From: Bacteroidales bacterium
Lineage (GTDB): Bacteria; Bacteroidota; Bacteroidia; Bacteroidales; UBA932
DNA length: 64,000 nucleotides
Assembly (NCBI GenBank): GCA_017627955.1
Contig: JAGAFU010000023.1
Location: 39,756-103,755 of the forward strand
Direction: 5' to 3'
The notes below the pieces were generated by a model. The model had not been told where the DNA came from. It made no database searches and worked only from the letters and a program-made list of their open reading frames with translations. Below, piece after piece: positions 60,677 through 64,000 of the stretch. How positions within the stretch are numbered: position 1 is the first letter of the stretch; every line of letters starts with the position of its first letter. The position numbers and the translations under genes were made by a program.

Positions 60677-62149
60677 ATGATTTCTCTAGTCCTGTGCATC
60701 ATCGCCCTGGTCCTGGGTTACCTCCTCTACGGCAAGTTCGTGGAGAAGGTTTTCGGACCCGACAGCTCCCGTCCTACCCCGGCCGTTTCGAAGGCCGACG
60801 GTGTTGACTTCGTAGCCTTGCCGACGTGGAAAGTATTCATGATCCAGTTCCTCAACATCGCTGGAACCGGTCCCATCTTCGGAGCCATCATGGGAGCCAA
60901 GTTCGGACCTGCCGCCTACTTGTGGATAGTGTTCGGCTGCATTTTCGCGGGAGCTGTCCATGATTATCTCTCCGGCATGCTTTCCGTTAGGCACGACGGA
61001 GTCGGGCTGCCGGAAATTATCGGAATATACCTTGGCAAAGGGGTTAAGAATGTCGCCCTGGTATTCACTGTCCTGCTTCTGATCCTGGTCGCGGCGGTCT
61101 TCGTCTACAGCCCGGCTATCATCCTGGGAGACATGACCGGCGACGGGGCCAGAGGATCCGTCATGCTCTGGGTAGTCATCATCTTCGCCTATTACTTCAT
61201 CGCGACGATGCTCCCCATCGACAAGATCATCGGGAAAATCTATCCCCTTTTCGCTTTCGCGTTGATATTCATGGCGCTTGCCCTGTTGGTCGGGCTCTTT
61301 GTCAAGTGGCCCTCCATCCCTGAGCTCTGGGACGGCCTTGAGAATATGGGCCCCTCCGTGGGCGTCAAGGGCCAGCCTATATTCCCTTGCCTATTCATCA
61401 CCATCGCCTGCGGAGCGATCAGCGGCTTCCACGCCACCCAGAGTCCCCTGATGGCCCGCTGCATCGAGGACGAGAAACTCGGAAGGCCTATCTTCTACGG
61501 ATCAATGATCACCGAGGGCCTTGTCGCCCTGGTCTGGGCCGCTGTCTCTTCCTACTTCTTCTTCGACGGAGGAGCCGCCGAATGCGGTTCAGACTTATCC
61601 GCGGCCGCTCCCACAGTGGTGACGACGGTCTCTAAGTCATGGCTTGGCCTGCTCGGCGGAATACTTGCCATCCTCGGAGTGGTAGCTGCCCCCATCACCA
61701 GTGGAGACACTGCCCTGAGAAGTTCCAGGCTCATCATAGCGGACTTCCTCAAGATGGACCAGAAGCCCATCGGGAAGCGTTTGTTGATAAGCATTCCCCT
61801 ATTCATTGTCACCGCCCTCCTGCTTTGGTTCAACATCGCCGATTCAAGCGGATTCAACACGATCTGGAGATACTTCGGCTGGGCCAACCAGACCTTGGCA
61901 GTGTTCACTCTCTGGGCTATAACCGTCTACCTCATCTCGGCCAAGAAAGGTTACAGCTACCTCATCAGCGGCATTCCCGCCGCCTTCATGACTGCGGTCA
62001 GCGTCACCTTTATCCTGGTGGACAAGGTGGGCTTCGGCATCAACGCCGCGACAGCTCCATGGATCGGGCTCGCGACCTTCGCCGTCGCCGCCGCCGTGAT
62101 CTCCGGCCTCAAGATGAGGCATGACAATAAACTGAAAGACAACAAATAA
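60677..62149 (+). CDS. Carbon starvation protein CstA-like pyruvate/peptide transporter
   Basis: 490 residues with about 13 hydrophobic helices. ATG 60677 (MISLVLCIIALVLGYLLYGK) matches family starts; the frame before it begins with TTG and is ignored. CstA motifs include KFVEKVFGPD, FLNIAGTGPIFGAIMGAKFG, HDYLSGMLSVRHDG and GFHATQSPLMARC. Members import pyruvate (BtsT) or peptides in starvation. Shorter than E. coli CstA (701), as in the short CstA branch. Only 12 bp lie between its stop and the HerA-like gene ATG, so the two are likely one unit. Confidence 0.9.
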   Translation: MISLVLCIIALVLGYLLYGKFVEKVFGPDSSRPTPAVSKADGVDFVALPTWKVFMIQFLNIAGTGPIFGAIMGAKFGPAAYLWIVFGCIFAGAVHDYLSGMLSVRHDGVGLPEIIGIYLGKGVKNVALVFTVLLLILVAAVFVYSPAIILGDMTGDGARGSVMLWVVIIFAYYFIATMLPIDKIIGKIYPLFAFALIFMALALLVGLFVKWPSIPELWDGLENMGPSVGVKGQPIFPCLFITIACGAISGFHATQSPLMARCIEDEKLGRPIFYGSMITEGLVALVWAAVSSYFFFDGGAAECGSDLSAAAPTVVTTVSKSWLGLLGGILAILGVVAAPITSGDTALRSSRLIIADFLKMDQKPIGKRLLISIPLFIVTALLLWFNIADSSGFNTIWRYFGWANQTLAVFTLWAITVYLISAKKGYSYLISGIPAAFMTAVSVTFILVDKVGFGINAATAPWIGLATFAVAAAVISGLKMRHDNKLKDNK

Positions 62150-62161
62150 ACATTACAGGAT

Positions 62162-63805
62162 ATGTACGACTCCACCCGCGGGCTTTGGATAGCCCATTGC
62201 GAAAACGGACCTCTCTCGATTGTCGGGAAGATGGCCAACAGACACGGACTTGTGGCCGGAGCCACCGGTACCGGAAAGACCGTCACCTTGCAGGTCATGG
62301 CCGAAAGTTTCTGCCAGGCCGGTGTCCCTTGCTTCATGGCAGACATGAAGGGCGACCTCTCTGGAATATCCCAGGCTGGTCGTACCAGCGGCTTCATCGA
62401 GAAGAGAATGCCTGAGTTCGGGATTGAGAATCCCCAGTTCCAGAGCTGCCCGGTGAGGTTCTACGATGTGTTCGGAGAGCAGGGCCATCCGATGAGGTGC
62501 ACCATCTCCCAGATGGGTCCCCAGCTCCTGACTCGTATCCTCGGGCTCACTGATGCCCAGGAGGGAGTTCTCAACATCATGTTCCGTATCGCCGATGAAA
62601 GAGGTCTCCTGCTTGACGACATCAAGGACATGCGGGCTTGCCTGACCTATATTTCCCAGCACGCCTCCGAGTATTCACAGGTATATGGCAATATCGCCAC
62701 GGCATCTGTCGGAGGCATCCAGAGAGCCCTTCTGACCCTTGAGAACGAGGGAGCGGACAAGCTTTTCGGCCAGCCGTCGTTCGACATCTACGACCTTCTC
62801 TCGACAGAGGGAGGCAAGGGGGTAATGAGCGTCCTCGCCGCCGACAAGCTGATGCTCAAGCCGAAACTCTACTCAACCTTCCTTCTCTGGCTGCTGTCAG
62901 AACTTTATGTCACGCTCCCCGAGGTCGGAGACATGGATCTGCCGAAACTGGTCTTCTTCTTCGACGAGGCCCACATGCTCTTCGACGACACGACCAAGGC
63001 CCTTACCGACAAGATCGAGCAGGTTGTCCGCCTTATCCGAAGCAAGGGTGTCGGAGTCTATTTCGTGACCCAGAGCCCGACTGACATCCCGTACAACATC
63101 CTCGGCCAGCTCGGAAACCGCGTCCAGCACGCTTTGAGGGCTTTCACGCCCAGGGACCAAAAGGCTGTCCAGGTCGCGGCTGACACTTTCAGGACCAACC
63201 CCACGTTCAACACTTATGAGGCTATAACCAACCTCGAGACCGGAGAGGCGCTGGTATCCTTCCTCGACGAAAAGGGAGCGCCCAGCATCGTGGAGAAGGC
63301 CAAGATCCTGTTCCCGTTGAGCCAGATCGGGGCGATCTCAGAAAGCCAGAGGGACCAGATCATCAAGCAGTCAAGGGTTTACGGCAAATACGACAAACTC
63401 ATCGAGCGTGAGAGCGCCTTCGAAGTCCTGATGGCTGAGAAAGAGGCTGAGGCTAAGCGGAAAGAAGATGAGGCCGGAAAGGGAAAGAAAGGCAGGGATG
63501 CAGCTGTCCCCGTGGATGATGCCGTACCAGAGAAAGCCGCGAAATCCACCAAGGCAGCGAAAGTTCCTTCGACCAAGAAGAAGAGCGGGATCATGAGTAA
63601 GGTAGTCAAGGCTGTGATCACTGCCGTGACCGCTACAGCCGCCACGGCGATCGGCAATGAGGTCTCCAACAAGGTGACAGGCAAGAAGTCCAAGACCACC
63701 ACGAAAGACAGCGCAGGCAAGGTCGTCAAGAACGCCACCAGCGCCGCCACCAGGACAATCTCCCGAGAAATCACCCGCTCAATCCTCGGCAACCTGATCA
63801 AGTAG
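62162..63805 (+). CDS. HerA-like ATPase (DUF853)
   Basis: 547 residues. Walker A GATGTGKT (33-40), SFCQAGVPCFMADMKGDLSG, Walker B KLVFFFDEAHMLFDD (about 256-270), and VGVYFVTQSPTDIPYNILGQLGNRVQHALR in the arginine-finger region (parts). This is the DUF853 branch of HerA/FtsK-type DNA translocases; the cellular job is not settled. From about residue 430 a Lys/Ala-rich tail is appended (KRKEDEAGKGKKGRD, KKKSGIMSKVVKAVITAVTAT). Same strand as cstA, 12 bp away. No HerA partner nuclease (NurA) is seen here. Confidence 0.85.
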   Translation: MYDSTRGLWIAHCENGPLSIVGKMANRHGLVAGATGTGKTVTLQVMAESFCQAGVPCFMADMKGDLSGISQAGRTSGFIEKRMPEFGIENPQFQSCPVRFYDVFGEQGHPMRCTISQMGPQLLTRILGLTDAQEGVLNIMFRIADERGLLLDDIKDMRACLTYISQHASEYSQVYGNIATASVGGIQRALLTLENEGADKLFGQPSFDIYDLLSTEGGKGVMSVLAADKLMLKPKLYSTFLLWLLSELYVTLPEVGDMDLPKLVFFFDEAHMLFDDTTKALTDKIEQVVRLIRSKGVGVYFVTQSPTDIPYNILGQLGNRVQHALRAFTPRDQKAVQVAADTFRTNPTFNTYEAITNLETGEALVSFLDEKGAPSIVEKAKILFPLSQIGAISESQRDQIIKQSRVYGKYDKLIERESAFEVLMAEKEAEAKRKEDEAGKGKKGRDAAVPVDDAVPEKAAKSTKAAKVPSTKKKSGIMSKVVKAVITAVTATAATAIGNEVSNKVTGKKSKTTTKDSAGKVVKNATSAATRTISREITRSILGNLIK

Positions 63806-63823
63806 CCGCCATCCTGAAGGTAT

Positions 63824-63850
63824 TGTCATCCTGAGCGAAGCGAAGGATCT
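63824..63850. repeat. Dispersed repeat containing TCCTGAGCGAAGCGAAGGA
   Basis: 27 bases in the 3' flank of the HerA-like gene. This sequence is familiar as a high-copy interspersed repeat in many Bacteroidota genomes; it has ATCCT/AGGAT arms. An 11-base partial copy (CATCCTGAAGG) lies just to its left. Confidence 0.6.
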
Positions 63851-63936
63851 GTGACCCGCTGTCTAGTCCTGAAATAAGTTTACCGATGTTGAACAATAAT
63901 TAGTTAGGACGAAGATGTCCTGATATCGGTTTACAG

Positions 63937-63971
63937 TAATGTGGCGAATATACGACATTTTCGCCACATTA
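63937..63971. repeat. Perfect 12-bp inverted repeat at the window end
   Basis: Arms TAATGTGGCGAA (63937-63948) and TTCGCCACATTA (63960-63971) with an 11-base loop. No gene starts or ends within 130 bases on the left. A minus-strand TATATTCG (near -7 consensus) lies in the loop. Could be a regulator site or the end of a mobile element that continues past the window. Confidence 0.5.
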
Positions 63972-64000
63972 TTATTGTGGCACCGCCGCCTCGCATCGCC

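Overview
The window reads as a chromosomal segment of a Bacteroidota genome, most likely order Bacteroidales. The evidence is the TAnnTTTG-type -7 promoter boxes (several with a TTTG-like -33 box 19 bp upstream), an lpxD-lpxC-lpxA-wbqC cluster, families typical of the phylum (BT_3928-like, DUF3078, fimbrillin-like, WbqC, FISUMP), many lipoproteins with signal-peptidase II cysteines, and a rich set of glycoside hydrolases (GH2, GH3, GH29, GH31, GH78, GH106-like) without a SusC/SusD pair. Coding density is high. No stretch over about 200 bases lacks a gene or a describable element. There is no rRNA and no CRISPR array, and one tRNA (initiator tRNA-Met).

Layout. 1-6000: the 3' part of a dicarboxylate/amino-acid symporter gene, a nitrilase-GDPD-like fusion, a GH106-like lipoprotein, an EamA transporter and an SGNH hydrolase. 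6043-8012: a compact mobile-looking cassette with an IS200-like/RAYT (Y1 HUH) transposase frameshifted at an A8 tract, a translationally coupled HD-like gene, and two direct 87-bp REP-like repeats outside them. 8049-11828: a 1259-residue GH31+GH78 fusion. 12218-14675: a DUF5674 pair, then an ATPase+lipoprotein pair lying between a 13-bp copy of the tRNA-fMet T-arm and the tRNA itself. 14736-30189: hisS, a beta-helix protein, GH3, sppA, tilS, DUF3078, proS, a Tyr/Trp-rich repeat lipoprotein, an OmpP1/FadL-like protein and wbqC. 30199-33009: lipid A genes lpxA, lpxC, lpxD. 33144-37799: rimP-nusA-infB. 37807-47713: folP, tmk, a BT_3928-like gene, purB, a divIC/ftsB-like gene, a nucleotidyltransferase, a CPBP protease, pnp, rpsO and a YgjP-like peptidase. 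47777-51322: GH29 with two TapB-like paralogues, and an SDR. 51498-54648: an operon of a 53-residue small protein, a fimbrillin/FISUMP lipoprotein and a membrane-anchored kelch-AraC regulator. 54829-60597: a GH2-sugar kinase-LarA-like-gnd operon. 60677-63805: cstA and a HerA-like ATPase, followed by a dispersed repeat and a large palindrome at the window end.

How the genes work together. Three blocks are housekeeping: lipid A synthesis (lpxD/C/A), transcription-translation (rimP-nusA-infB, hisS, proS, rpsO, pnp, tilS, tRNA-fMet) and nucleotide/folate synthesis (folP, tmk, purB). The accessory blocks concern plant- or host-glycan use (rhamnosidase, fucosidase, beta-glucosidase, beta-glycosidase plus sugar-acid catabolism) and the cell surface. 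The most unusual signals are the repeat-flanked RAYT+HD cassette with its frameshift, and the small-protein/fimbrillin/kelch-AraC operon with a 13-bp G/C homopolymer upstream.
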